Origin: Macrocystis pyrifera
Lineage: Eukaryota > Sar > Phaeophyceae > Laminariales > Laminariaceae
NCBI GenBank assembly: GCA_031763025.1
Contig: JASSKH010000021.1
Coordinates: forward strand, 4,836,001-4,900,000
Direction of reading: 5' to 3'
Length of the DNA: 64,000 bases
In this document: piece after piece, positions 13,101-20,375 of the stretch
Layout of the letters: every line of letters starts with the position of its first letter
How positions within the stretch are numbered: the first letter of the stretch is position 1
Notes under the pieces: generated by a model
What the model was told of the DNA's origin: nothing
The model's database searches: none
The model's input: the letters and a program-made list of their open reading frames with translations, nothing else
Translations under genes and position numbers: made by a program

Positions 13101-13698
13101 CCACCCTTGTACTAAAACACTATTAATAAAAGCAGTATACCAACGATTTTGGGTCCATGTACAGCGATAAAATGAACGAGAGATGCAGTCATATTAGCAC
13201 GAGCGCGCAGCATACCTACGTACGACTTTGGGCGGAAATACAAGCACCGTTTCAACATGAACATGAATACCAATCGGTCCTTATATTGATAGACACCCAG
13301 AGAGGTACGACGAAGAGTAAAAGTTTACGCTACGCGCGTGTCGCACAACTCCATGCCTTCTAGACTTCCACATTAAAAAAATAATCATTGTGGTCAGCTT
13401 AAGAAACCCGCCGGAGGTTAAAAGGTAAAAAAAAAATAAAAAATCGTACCTACCCCAATCTATTCATATTATCAAGTAAGTAGCTCGTGTTTGCTTGGTT
13501 GAGAGGCTGATTTGATTGACTGCCATCGTCACTTTTTCGGTATTCCACCTATTTTCATTTTTAGAACCGCACCCACGTTTTTTGGGGGAAGGTTTACTTG
13601 GAATTAGTGCAGGATTATTTTTGCAGTTCTATAACGGGATAAGGCCAAAAAAGGCCTTGACGCGCCTCAAAAGACCGGTTTCCTGAAAAAATAGCATA

Positions 13699-13732
<34 letters not shown>

Positions 13733-13862
13733 TGCCCCCGCCCGCCCCCGCCCACACGATCCACCTCACCTCTCGGCCACCAACGTTAACCGTCAGAACG
13801 CTGACACCGCTCTCGTTCGTCTCGATTCGATGCGCCCCCCCCGCCGCCGCCTCCGCCTCCAT
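1..13862 (-). CDS. PNP: Polynucleotide phosphorylase, chloroplast type (partial, 7 exons)
   Basis: PNPase is a phosphate-dependent 3'-5' exoribonuclease and RNA 3'-tailing enzyme, a trimer with two RNase PH domains, a helical linker and KH/S1 domains, usually in plastids or mitochondria. Seven minus-strand exons at 13770-13862, 12460-12558, 9588-9688, 7501-7711, 6622-6713, 5403-5506 and 1-131 splice with matching phases at every junction (831 nt, 277 codons). Recognisable stretches in order are LSFETGRVGRQASG, DFAPLRVDY, SGGYNKRDGR, SRLMDRPIRP, LSWVLSYD, AIAGVTVGMD, VVNPE, AGTAEGVLMIEG and RLPPDGL. All sit where plant chloroplast PNPase has them. The visible part is the first RNase PH domain and the start of the helical linker; the second RNase PH, KH and S1 domains must lie left of base 1. 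No transit-peptide exon was found, so plastid targeting is inferred from similarity only. The ATG at 13862 may be internal to a longer N-terminus. Confidence 0.93.
180..1140. repeat. CAA/CAG-rich simple-repeat region
   Basis: Degenerate CAACAA and CAGCAG tracts, purest at 1048-1134. The long Gln/Thr/Asn readings in this stretch are produced by the repeat and are not treated as genes. Confidence 0.8.
398..507 (+). mobile_element. PalA palindromic element
   Basis: MITE-like element of about 105 bp with inverted ends related to TTACGGGGGACCATAGTAAA and an asymmetric A/T-rich centre. This copy is the A-arm subtype with a longer C run in the right arm. Orientation is given by the AATATTGTTAGTAAAAATAG centre reading on plus. 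Confidence 0.85.
1360..1500 (+). repeat. Dispersed LTR-like repeat, copy 1
   Basis: GATCTGTGTGATCTAGCTCA is followed by a CGGTTGGAACC...TAAAATCTG stretch that matches 46495-46580, where the second part reads TATAAAATCTG. A TATA-like motif inside a dispersed repeat suggests part of an LTR. No terminal duplication or coding region was found. Confidence 0.4.
1549..1623 (-). pseudogene. tRNA-like relic (SINE seed or dead tRNA)
   Basis: On the minus strand an A-box-like TAGCTCAGAGGT and a perfect B-box GGTTCGAGTCC lie about 38 bases apart, as in a tRNA gene. The acceptor and T stems do not pair well, so this is read as a degenerate tRNA or tRNA-derived SINE. The A-box half is repeated at 1647-1677. 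Confidence 0.4.
1647..1697. repeat. Partial tRNA-like copy with inverted arms
   Basis: A second copy of the CTGAGCTACTAAGTCAGCGC block is followed on plus by GGCCGAGTGGATCAGTGGTC. GACCACTGA at the left and TCAGTGGTC at the right form a 9-bp inverted repeat. Confidence 0.4.
1802..1906 (+). mobile_element. PalA palindromic element
   Basis: A-arm subtype. The left end is slightly diverged (TTTACGCGGGACC) and the right end is intact (GGTCCCCCGTAA). Confidence 0.85.
1990..2255 (-). mobile_element. Tail-B retroelement 3' copy with poly(C) tail
   Basis: Short interspersed element read on minus. Its last codons spell SVKTRRAPSRHCRDARVYG in one frame, and the copy ends in a C run (G run on plus at about 1998-2007). 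Other copies are at 4342, 9830, 30069, 44938, 45629, 61873 and 62160. It probably parasitises the LINE-C machinery. Confidence 0.75.
2262..2373 (-). mobile_element. LINE-C 3' fragment with poly(C) tail
   Basis: Matches the end of the LINE copy at 7749-8850 (TTTGACCATCGACCACGCATCC and GAGACGGAGCACCGTTCC on plus). On the sense strand it ends in about 20 C. Truncated to about 90 bp of body. Confidence 0.8.
2378..2477 (-). mobile_element. LINE-C 3' fragment flanked by two G runs
   Basis: A second, shorter LINE-C end immediately after the previous one. It is bounded by a G run on each side, and both body fragments stop at CACCAGGTAGGGG, so the two look like stacked insertions or a local duplication. 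Confidence 0.75.
2540..2670. repeat. GGGTC satellite fragment
   Basis: Degenerate GACCCGACCCG/CGGGTCGGGTC units, the same repeat as the large arrays at 19.9-22.1 kb, here isolated in PNPase intron 6. Confidence 0.7.
2785..3170. repeat. GGTAACG/TTACCGGTAA minisatellite
   Basis: Degenerate short tandem repeat of TTACCGGTAA-type units. The same motif recurs at 38195-38540, inside the poly-Q exon of the second gene. Confidence 0.7.
3335..3428. mobile_element. PalB palindromic element (diverged)
   Basis: PalB is a second foldback element of about 90-100 bp, with arms related to AGGACTGCAGTCCCGTTTTG and GGGGACAAA and the inverse at the right. This copy is diverged (GGCCGTTTTGGGGGACAAA; AAAACGGGGCTG). 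Confidence 0.6.
3845..4020. repeat. Dispersed repeat with GAGAGA tract
   Basis: CGATCGTTCTTTCAGCGCTCG, an A-rich stretch and GGTCGAGAGAGAGAG recur in the same order at 35960-36130. Confidence 0.55.
4215..4319 (+). mobile_element. PalA palindromic element (T-arm subtype)
   Basis: Flanked by TA on each side (CTA|TTACGGGGGTCC...CCCCCGTAA|TAG), consistent with a TA target duplication. Both arms carry the T/A variant (GGTCCATAG with CTATAGACC). Confidence 0.85.
4342..4547 (-). mobile_element. Tail-B copy bounded by G runs on both sides
   Basis: Body closely matches 1990-2160. The 3' end has a G run (C on the sense strand), and the truncated 5' end (4516-4547) also abuts a run of about 32 G. Confidence 0.75.
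4690..4990 (-). repeat. Dispersed repeat III, copy 1
   Basis: Shares GACCACGGCTTGTCCAGAAG and the CGACGAGCAGTGGGAA block with 14740-15060, and with 41605-41930 in inverse orientation. The reading FWTSRGRRCRPFSPP is conserved, but frames break and no domain is recognised. Ends near a short (TA)n tract. Confidence 0.6.
5185..5285. repeat. Short tandem repeat, about 33-bp unit
   Basis: Three units of CTCAGACCGCCTTATATCG type between PNPase exon 6 and the repeat III copy. Confidence 0.7.
5403..5506 (-). CDS. PNP: PNPase exon 6
   Basis: 104 nt from GCGCAG|G to TCTTG|GTGAGT. It encodes EGVLMIEGESDFVAEEDMM and AIEVGHAAVRDLCL, the VLMIEG strand and the helix that ends the first RNase PH domain. Plant homologues read TIEGYSNFLPEE and AVKVGQDAV here. 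The intron on its 5' side contains the ATCATC tandem repeat. Confidence 0.93.
5545..5820. repeat. ATCATC-type tandem repeat
   Basis: Degenerate ATCATCAATCATCCATCAT units with a nearly perfect 21-bp core repeated at 5566-5655. Lies in PNPase intron 5. Confidence 0.85.
5827..5915 (+). pseudogene. tRNA-like relic
   Basis: CGTGGTCCAATGGTTA resembles a tRNA A-box region and GAGTTCAAAATCCC resembles a B-box with one extra A. They are about 55 bases apart, with an A/T insertion between. No cloverleaf closes, so this is probably a relic or SINE seed. Confidence 0.35.
6622..6713 (-). CDS. PNP: PNPase exon 5
   Basis: 92 nt, starting in phase 0 after GAGGTTAG and ending two bases into a codon at ACGGC|GTGAGT. 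It encodes VGMDAEGDLVVNPE and LNLTIAGT. In the family this is the VG(L/M)..GE(F/L)V(L/V)NPT strand followed by L.L..AGT. Confidence 0.93.
6805..6884 (-). mobile_element. LINE-C 3' end with poly(C) tail
   Basis: TACTCATTTGTTGCTTGCC and the ACGCATCCCTTTCGAGACGG block follow a G run of about 17 on plus. Only about 65 bp of body is kept. Confidence 0.8.
7198..7305. mobile_element. PalB palindromic element
   Basis: AACTGCAGTCCCGTTTAGTTTTGG at the left and CCCAAAACCGGGCTGCAGTCTC at the right form long inverted arms; it lies in PNPase intron 4. Confidence 0.7.
7501..7711 (-). CDS. PNP: PNPase exon 4
   Basis: The longest PNPase exon (211 nt, one base plus 70 codons), from CAACCCAG|G to GTGACG|GTAAGC. 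It encodes SDKETLVSRLMDRPIRP, the near-universal (S/C)RLIDRP(L/I)RP block, then LSWVLSYD, the ITAASAALALS helix and AIAGVT. About 30 bases upstream of its acceptor is the poly(C) tail of an intronic LINE copy. Confidence 0.95.
7749..8850 (-). mobile_element. LINE-C: decayed non-LTR retrotransposon 3' half with poly(C) tail
   Basis: The minus strand encodes the C-terminal part of a LINE reverse-transcriptase polyprotein. Features are RIKRRMLMNVIVPKLEYAGE (the typical post-palm stretch), a KLVKRLETVQMTAAKKIL helix, LPERRKRYTSSREEE and a CPCG cysteine motif, then in a shifted frame SSEKTIAILGDRWWPQ. Downstream comes a terminal segment ending SRNGAP...TKASNK, then a sense-strand run of about 25 C at 7749-7769. 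The catalytic FADD region is missing, so this is a 5'-truncated, frameshifted copy. Its 5' junction also abuts a G/C run (8850-8877). It sits in PNPase intron 3 in the gene's orientation. Confidence 0.85.
8850..8960. repeat. G run, GGT and GGC simple repeats
   Basis: A run of about 28 G, then (GGTGGT)n and (GGC)n, at the truncated 5' edge of LINE-C. Confidence 0.8.
9186..9293 (+). mobile_element. PalA palindromic element
   Basis: A diverged A-arm copy in PNPase intron 3; the right arm ends TCCCTCGTGTAA. Confidence 0.75.
9588..9688 (-). CDS. PNP: PNPase exon 3
   Basis: 101 nt, starting in phase 0 after TATGTAG and ending two bases into a codon at GGAAG|GTGCCG. It encodes MTDFAPLRVDYMERFSAAG and SGGYNKRDGR. 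This matches the plant PNPase segment with DFFPL, YQERFSA and SGGFFKREGR. The split Arg codon is completed by the first G of exon 4. Confidence 0.92.
9830..10200 (-). mobile_element. Tail-B copy, longest 5' extent
   Basis: G run at 9830-9845, the conserved body, a TTG microsatellite at 10078-10107, then further sequence that aligns with 30320-30440. This shows that the element is at least about 370 bp long. Confidence 0.7.
10317..10421 (+). mobile_element. PalA palindromic element (mixed arms)
   Basis: Flanked by TA on both sides. The left arm is the A subtype (GGGGGACCATAG) and the right arm the T subtype (CTATGGACCCCC), so the tip no longer pairs perfectly. Confidence 0.85.
10670..10735. 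repeat. GGGT-type simple repeat
   Basis: Degenerate GGTGGGTGGG units. Confidence 0.8.
10997..11100 (+). mobile_element. PalA palindromic element (T-arm subtype)
   Basis: A near-consensus T-arm copy flanked by TA on both sides, in PNPase intron 2. Confidence 0.88.
11105..12300. other. PNPase intron 2 remainder, no gene recognised
   Basis: Mostly unique-looking sequence with no convincing exon. A stretch near 11570-11650 resembles 53320-53370 (CACACGCCGAGCGATGCC). GACCGGCTCC...GGAGCGGAAG just inside 12340-12370 recurs, diverged, at 42070-42100. Confidence 0.4.
12460..12558 (-). CDS. PNP: PNPase exon 2
   Basis: Ninety-nine nt, phase 0 at both ends: acceptor GGGGCAG|TTG, donor GACAAG|GTGAGA. 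It encodes LSFETGRVGRQASGAV and then DGETVVYSTACTDK, the first beta strands of the RNase PH fold, with the GRQA(S/D)G signature of the family. The intron before it is a pyrimidine-rich stretch (G-rich on plus, 12595-12970). Confidence 0.92.
12595..12970. repeat. G-rich low-complexity region
   Basis: Irregular GGGGGA/GGGT-rich sequence; on the gene strand it is the pyrimidine-rich end of the intron before PNPase exon 2. Confidence 0.7.
12985..13115. repeat. Tandem repeat, about 47-bp unit, three copies
   Basis: GCCTTGACTGACCGCCCC followed by TATACTA-AACCAG-ACCGC-GT recurs three times in a row. Confidence 0.8.
13700..13740. repeat. Poly(C) run
   Basis: About 32 C on plus, immediately 3' of PNPase exon 1 on the gene strand (where it reads G). 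No LINE-C or tail-B body is attached. Confidence 0.85.
13770..13862 (-). CDS. PNP: PNPase exon 1 (start uncertain)
   Basis: Thirty-one codons from an ATG (13862-13860) to a GAG|GTGAGG donor. The end TVNVGGRE joins exon 2 in phase 0 to give the conserved GGRE-LSFETG junction. The frame stays open upstream through a G-rich stretch to about 13964, and an AG acceptor lies just upstream, so an earlier targeting-peptide exon is possible. A run of eight G in the coding strand makes the assembled frame here less certain. Confidence 0.75.
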
Positions 13863-14484
13863 AGAAAACCCTTTTCTGCCTGGTTGACTGTGCCCCCCCC
13901 CCCCCTCCCTCGGAAATAAGGCCCGTTGCCTCTTGGTAAGCCGGAGGCCTGTTAGGGTGGGCACCAGGGGGTCGGGGGGTGGGGGTGGAGCTTCGGAGTC
14001 GTCGAGAGGGAGTTGCAGCTTAGGAAATTGGAAAATTACGAGCAGGGTTTACACAAAAGTACTAAAACTACACACACACATGCACACATGTACAAGGTTC
14101 CTCTTCGAGATTGTGTTATTTACCACTCTGTACTCGAATATAGTGATCGTTTTTATACTAATATTAAATCAAACCCGTCCCTATATTTAGAGACAGATTG
14201 GTATGTTGTAGTGCGAAGCGCCTCTTCAGGATCGATTCTCCCCTCGGTGATGTCAGGAGACAGCCACTTTCGCCCCTTTTACAGACAGCAACTTTTGCCT
14301 TGACTTGACACTCCTCGACTTGACACCAAAGTACTAGGTTTTAGTGCGGAACACCAGACCCTACACACCCTCGACAGCGCTGCTTGACGTGTCTCGTGAC
14401 TTCTTCGGCTGGTACTTTTGGTATTTAGTCATTTTCTCTTCCATTTGTTGTCTTCGCCCTTCTTTTCTCTCCCCTACCCTACCA

Positions 14485-14703
14485 TTACGAGGGGCCACAG
14501 TAAATAGAACCTATGGTACACACAAAAACCTACTGGTATATATGTTCCTATTTTTGCTATTACGGGGGGTCCATAGTTAATAGGACCTATGGTGTACATA
14601 AAAACCTATATATTTACCTATTTTTACTAACAAAATTTGGTCCCGTTAACTATGGACCCCCGTAATAACAATATTTGGTCCTATTTACTATGGTCCCCCG
14701 TAA
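14485..14703 (-). mobile_element. PalA copy split by a second PalA (nested pair 1)
   Basis: Outer element interrupted at its internal TA. Left half ends CTATTTTTGCTA, right half resumes TAACAATATTTGG. The inserted element is 14560-14665. Confidence 0.88.
14560..14665 (-). mobile_element. PalA inserted in PalA (inner element)
   Basis: T-arm subtype, same orientation as the host element, flanked by duplicated TA. The host site is the TA in the centre TTTTTACTAACAA. Confidence 0.88.
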
Positions 14704-14739
14704 TAATAGTCGTTCCTCAGGTTCGGAATCACACAGGGT

Positions 14740-15060
14740 CCCCGGTGGCTTCGTAGGTGGTCCGCGTGCCTATCAAGATCAGCTTCGTGGGTACGAGTCT
14801 CGCCGAGTTCATGCTCCTCGTAGGGGCTTCTTCTCGTACAAAAATATGACTAGCGGAAAGCGCGAGAGCGTGAGTTATATAGCTACAAAACGATGAAAAT
14901 CGACGAGCAGTGGGAACGCTGAATGCTATGCGCGACCAAAAAAAATAAAGGCACGTACTTGGGGGGGAGAAGGGACGACACCTGTGACCACGGCTTGTCC
15001 AGAAGAACGTTGAGGACAAAACCTCCAACGAGTTAGGCTGGAAAGTAAAAGTGATAATTA
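14740..15060 (-). repeat. Dispersed repeat III, copy 2
   Basis: Aligns with 4690-4990 (GACCACGGCTTGTCCAGAAG; CGACGAGCAGTGGGAACGC) and, inverted, with 41605-41930. Ends near a (TA)n tract. Confidence 0.6.
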
Positions 15061-15339
15061 AAAATAGCTATATATATATATATATATAGCAGGCTCACCT
15101 CCCCCTCGCGCATTCATTTTTATCGCGAAGAAGACTCAATTCAGCCCCTTCTTCCCTCGTCGACTCGCATTCGTACTGGCACTGCTGTAAAAAAAAAAAA
15201 TCGTCGTTCACTGTCAGATGCATTGTTGTTAGAATGCGCCGTGCTAAAGGTATTGCGTGGAGTGCTGTGCGTGCGCTCTTGGAGGCAGGCCCTTAATGTT
15301 TCCGAGCGAGTGAGCAAGCACCGAGGGCTTGGATGCGTT

Positions 15340-15600
15340 GACTTTTATTGGAGTGCGTGTGTGTGTTCTTCACATTAATACGTTCTTTCCACCCGTTGAC
15401 ATCCAGCACATTGTACAACCAGTGTCTGTGCCGATTAATTCAATCCTACATGGAGAGATGCAGTTGTGTGGCCACAAAACTACGACACAGCAGAGAGATA
15501 CTTCACGAGTTTGTTGCGCAGTCAGCAGAGCAGACAATGCAACGCCATGCCATCGTACTACATTATTATACCACAGGCACGACACTCGAGGGTTGCGCGT
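15340..15600 (+). repeat. Dispersed repeat IV, copy
   Basis: The blocks CCGTTGACATCCAGCACA, CAGTGTCTGTGCCGATT and GCAGAGCAGACAATGCAA recur at 53410-53600 and 55428-55560, and in inverse form near 24003, 46690 and 63720. Possibly part of an LTR element. Confidence 0.5.
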
Positions 15601-15848
15601 GCGCTCTGGGAGGCGTACCGTTAACATCTCCGAGTAATCGTTGAGGTACATGGTGCGCGGAAAATATCGGGGATTTGTTGGAGTATGGACTTTTGCCGGC
15701 TTGGACACACGACGTAATTATATTGTAGTTTTTTCTAGCGCGCTGTCTTCGTGACGGCTCGTTGGGCTCTTCCATGTCAAGTTTCTTTCAAGGCGGTACG
15801 CGCTAATTCTCGTGTTTTTTTCAACCGAACCAGTGAATTACGGTCTTA

Positions 15849-15951
15849 ACCTTTCTAGGACTGCAGTCCCGTTTTGGTGACAAACCAGTTGAATTCTACT
15901 GCAAGTACAGTAGTTTGACCCCCAAAACAGGCCTGCAGTCCTGAAAGGGTT
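15849..15951. mobile_element. PalB palindromic element
   Basis: AGGACTGCAGTCCCGTTTTG at the left and CAAAACAGGCCTGCAGTCCT at the right form near-perfect arms of about 20 bp. Confidence 0.8.
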
Positions 15952-16269
15952 ATATTGCAGACAAACGTTGTTCTAACTCTTCCCGTATGGCGCTACTATC
16001 AGCCATCAGACACTATCTTCGCTGTCATGGTCTTGGGGCTCGCTTCAATGACGCGGGTGGCGTCAGCCGCAGAACTGCTGGTACCTGGCTGGACCCTTGG
16101 CTGGTATTTATAGAGTTACTTACTTTTGTCTTATCTTATTTTTCCTGAGCGGGCTCAGTTGGCACATCTTTGGCCTCTCAGAGCTCCCACCTGAACAACG
16201 CCTTTTTCTAGTACGTGCGGGACCTTCCAATTTTTCTATGATTTCTTCCTTTATTTTTCCTTCTTCGAA

Positions 16270-16900
16270 AATCACACCCTGCTCAGCTCAGCCCAGTTCG
16301 ACAGCGCAGCGCCAGTCCAGCAGCGCAGCGCGGTGCATTTCGTGTTTTCGCAAAATCATCCCCACCTCAGCCTACCTCAACAGCGCAGAGCATTGCAGGG
16401 TTACGGCAGTAGTAGGAGTAGGTCAGCACCGCAGCGCTAGCTCAGCAGCACAGCGCAGTGCAACGCTAAACCAGCAGTGCAACGCCAGACGCCAGGTGGT
16501 GCCGTAAGGAGCCATGCCCAGCGTATAGTGCGGTAGTGTGCCGTGTTGTGCCGTGCCATGCTGTGATTTCTTTTTCGTGCATACAAACATACCCGGCATC
16601 ATACGAAAGATACGAAGTACCACATACATTAAGTCACAAAAAAGCACAAATCACACCCCGCTCAGCAGCGCATCGCAGCGCTGTGTGGTACCTGCCCTGC
16701 ACTGCCTCGTGGTGCGGCGCGGTGCGATGCGGTGGAGTGCTGTGTGCATGCCGTGCTGTGCCGTGGTGTGCTTTCTCTTTCGTCCATACATACGAGGTAT
16801 CATAAGGTACGACATTCCAAAAAAGGCACACCCAGCTCAGCTCGGCGCAGCAGCGCAGTGCAGCGCTGATATGCTTTCACTTTCGTACATATATGCCCAA
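16270..16900. repeat. Tandem array, about 190-bp unit, GCAGCGCAG-rich
   Basis: Units contain a CAGCGCAGCG-rich part, a GTGCCGTGCCGTG-type part and TTCTTTTTCGTGCATACA with minor variation; about three units are visible (starts near 16270, 16530 and 16700). Confidence 0.6.
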
Positions 16901-17126
16901 GCAAGTACGTACGTAACGTGGTACATGAGTGTGGCGTCCGGGTTGTTCTCCTAGAGAGAGCATGGAGCTCTTGGCATTCGCAAGTCGCTGTTTGCACCTA
17001 ATTTTTCGGGCCGTCTGTTCCGTTCCATTCTTCCTCGCGAGCCAGCACAGCAGGCGGTTCCGCCCGCTAGGCGAAGCGTCTTGTAGCACCTATGTACATG
17101 GCGCGTATTGTACCTCCAACTAAAAT

Positions 17127-17590
17127 GTGAAAACACGGATGTATCTGGTATACGGCATGCCTGCTACCTGGCGGGACCCTCGGCTATTCCCAGTAACGTT
17201 AGTGACCGGATTCCGTCGGCACATTACTTTGAAACCCTCAAACCCCCTGCCCTTCAACAACGTTTTGGCGAATAATTCCTTCGATTTTTCGCAATCCCCT
17301 CCCCGAAACTTCATACTTCATCCAACTTCAACCAATCAATGCACCTGTCGTCCATCAACTATCAACTCGACAGCTGGTCTGATATATAGAATTTGGCTCC
17401 AAGGGTCCAACCCGCACTTGAATGATCTGTCGCTAATCATGCTCAAATTCAATATTTCGAGCTGTTTTATTGGGCTTTCCGTCTTCCCGACGGGCATCGG
17501 TCTGCTCGAGCACGTTGTGCCATTACAAGTTATATTCCGTTCGTCGAGGGGTATTTTTCAACGGTGCGCTCACGACTTCTTGCTTGACGT
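17127..17590. other. No feature recognised
   Basis: An open reading of 163 codons exists on plus (17127-17618), but it has no known motif and runs into a PalA element, so I do not call a gene. Confidence 0.4.
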
Positions 17591-17591
17591 A

Positions 17592-17702
17592 TTAGGGGGG
17601 AACATGAATGGTAAATAGGACCTACGTTGGACACAAAAAACCTGTATATTTCCCTATTTTTACTAACAATATTTGGTCCTATTTACTATGGACCCCCGTA
17701 AA
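17592..17702 (-). mobile_element. PalA palindromic element
   Basis: Minus-oriented copy. The left end is altered (TTAGGGGGGAACATGAATGG) and the right end is intact (ATGGACCCCCGTAA). Confidence 0.8.
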
Positions 17703-17739
17703 AGTGGCTATCTCTCAAGCGTTCTCTCTCTCCATGCAT

Positions 17740-18345
17740 CGCGACCGATACAATGCCCACAGCAGCAGCGGCTACCAGGCCCGAGCATTCGTCCGGTCGC
17801 CGTGCATAACTGGCAAGGTAGACAGCAGCAACAGGGCGAGGCTCGAGGACAAACTTTTGGTCGGGATGAGGACTTCCACGTCTCCTTGAGCTTTTTCCTT
17901 GCGAAGAAAATAAGGAGCTGACCCGAGCTTGTAGCTACGAGGCACGAGCGTGTGTTCGGTCGTCCCGAACACAAGGCGCGAGGTACATGGCAGCAGCGGC
18001 TACAAGGCCCGAGCGTGCGTTCGGTCGTCCCGAACAAGGGGCGAGGTACACAGCAGCAGCGGCTACGAGGCCCGAGCGTGTGGTCGGTCGTCGTGAACGA
18101 CTGACAAGATGCACAGCAGTAGCAACAGCAGGCTCGGGTCAGCTCTTCTCTTGTTTGCAAGAAAAAAAGGATCAAGGGACACGATATACCCATCCCGACC
18201 AAACCATGCGCTCCAGCGTCGCCCTGCTGCTGTCTACCTTGCCGAACACGCGCTCGGGGCCCGTAGCCGCTGCTGCTGTGTGTGCCTTGCCAGTTAATTA
18301 TTCGCGACGACCGAACATACGCTCGGGGCTTCACAACCGAGGCGG
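17740..18345. repeat. Minisatellite with an inverted half
   Basis: Units of about 60-70 bp (AGCAGCGGCTAC-AGGCCCGAGCGTGTG-TCGGTCGTC) run on plus to about 18140. Inverse units follow at 18190-18345 (GTCTACCTTGCCGAACACGC). The array is therefore an imperfect large inverted repeat. Confidence 0.65.
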
Positions 18346-18651
18346 CGGGACGCCCAGCTGGCAGCCCTGTTTGCGTGTTAAGGATGCCTCTCAGACTCCG
18401 TGGACTACAGGTTGAGTGGAATCGCCCGGTCAGCGGGAGGTCAGCCGGTCGCTCGTTTGTCAATTTGTGTGATGTACGTACATGCAGCCTGATGTGAAAC
18501 GTAACCCCAAACATATTAACACGAAACGATACACGTTGCGCCGCTCGACATCTCCTTCAGATTGGACCAAAAAATGTACGGAGACGACCAAGCAGGATGA
18601 AGGGGTACACTCTACTGACGCATTTTCACAACACACTATTAATACGTACAC

Positions 18652-18652
18652 G

Positions 18653-18688
<36 letters not shown>
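18652..18688. repeat. CAG microsatellite
   Basis: About eleven CAG triplets. Confidence 0.9.
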
Positions 18689-18699
18689 ACAAGTCGCAA

Positions 18700-19915
18700 G
18701 AGTGATGGCGAACTGAAGGCACTACGAATGTATCACTAAATTTCTGAGGCGGGGGGGGCGGGGAGCGGGTCGGGGCGCAGCCCCACCCCGCGCCTCGACC
18801 ATCCGGCAAATCCCGTGTGCGATTCAAGGATGACCTCATTCTGTGGAGTTGTGCTTGAATGGAATCGCCAAAAAGCGTAGTGGGTCAACTGCTGTCAACC
18901 AAACTCGAACACGTGATACTGGGACCATTTGTACACCCATGGTACACATGCCTACTAGGTACATACAACACAGACACAGAGACGCGACACGGAGACACAC
19001 GCACACCCAGCAGACACACACAGCCCGCACAACATGGTATAATGACAGACCCACGTAAATATGATAGCATACCTCCTTTTACCTGTGGTACCCGGTGGTA
19101 CTGGTACTCTTCATGCTGCGCTGCAGCTGCTACTGCTCTGCAATGTTCGCCACGTGCAGCTGACGTACGTACAGCATTCAGCATCATCATGATCATCATG
19201 AACCAACCATGACTCATGAATCATGACATATTGCGATAGCGCCACCAACAGCAGTCAAAGCCACCAAGTGGATGGCAACACATCCAAGCTCTGCCTCTGA
19301 CGTCTGCGGACTGCTTACCCACCTCCCTCTCTCTCGTCACGTAGCCAAGGCCTTCATGCAAAAGCACCGCCGCCATCACCACCACCATGACCGACACCCG
19401 CGCTCTAGAAAGGACACACAGCGCGCAGCACAGGCGTCAACCCCAGGAGGCGACCTGAGCTACCGGAAAACACCCACCTCACCCACCCACTCACCTACCC
19501 ACATACACAGCAAAACAGTCACAGCTTTGCAGCTCCCAGCCATCCACCCAAGCCGTCTCCAAACTCACCACGCATAGACGACGTAGATGGCACAAATGCT
19601 CTCGACACGACAGCATGCAAGCCAAGTACGACGATAGGCAGAGCCCCTACTGGGAGAAATCGCATGCGTCGCCCGCGATTGCGCCGTCCTGCCATTACGC
19701 TGTGCCCGCCCGCCATGCCAACACCACGCCCCGTATCAGTCTACGAGCTTCGGTCGAGGCCTCTTGCTTGTAATCCGGTAGCTGAGCTCGTCAGCACTGC
19801 TGCGAGTCTCCTCTTGCCTTTTTGGGGTTTGGGGGTAAGAGGGTGTTCCACAAAGTTGGGATTCTCCTAAAGGGGATACTCTTTCTCTTTTTTTATATTT
19901 TTTGGTAGAATTTGT
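18700..19915. other. No gene recognised
   Basis: Mixed sequence with ACACAG-rich and CACC-rich patches. Open readings are short and overlap on both strands without splice-site or motif support. Confidence 0.4.
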
Positions 19916-19917
19916 TG

Positions 19918-20375
19918 TTCAGGGCCTTCGCGGGTCAGGTCAAACCTCACGGGTCGGGTCGGGTCGGGTCAGCTGACCCGGCCCGACCCGCGAAAATTTT
20001 GAGGTGTGTTGACTTGACCCGACCCGACCCGCGATGTTTTGAAAGCCTCTTGACCCGACCCGACTCGACCCGCGAGATTTAAAAAGTTGTTGACCCGACC
20101 CGACCCGACCCGTGAGATTTTATAAAAATCTTGAAATACGTCAGCTGTGAGTTCGATTGATTAAATAGTTGATACTCATCTTTGCAAGCTGCGTAATACG
20201 CCTCGTCTATATTCCATTTTGAAAATATCCTGACCCGACCCGACCCGATCCGCTACTTTCGGATTGACCCGTGAGAGACGGGTTTCATGCGGGTCGGATG
20301 ACCTTGACCCGCAAGACCATTTATCTTAACCCGCAGGTTCGACCTGCGGATCCGGCCCGTGGGTCGACACTTCAA
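19918..20375. repeat. GGGTC satellite array
   Basis: Repeats of about 45-50 bp built from GACCCGACCCGACCCG plus an A/T-rich spacer (CGAGATTTAAAAAGTTGTT type). The left edge reads CAGGGCCTTCGCGGGTCA. Confidence 0.85.
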
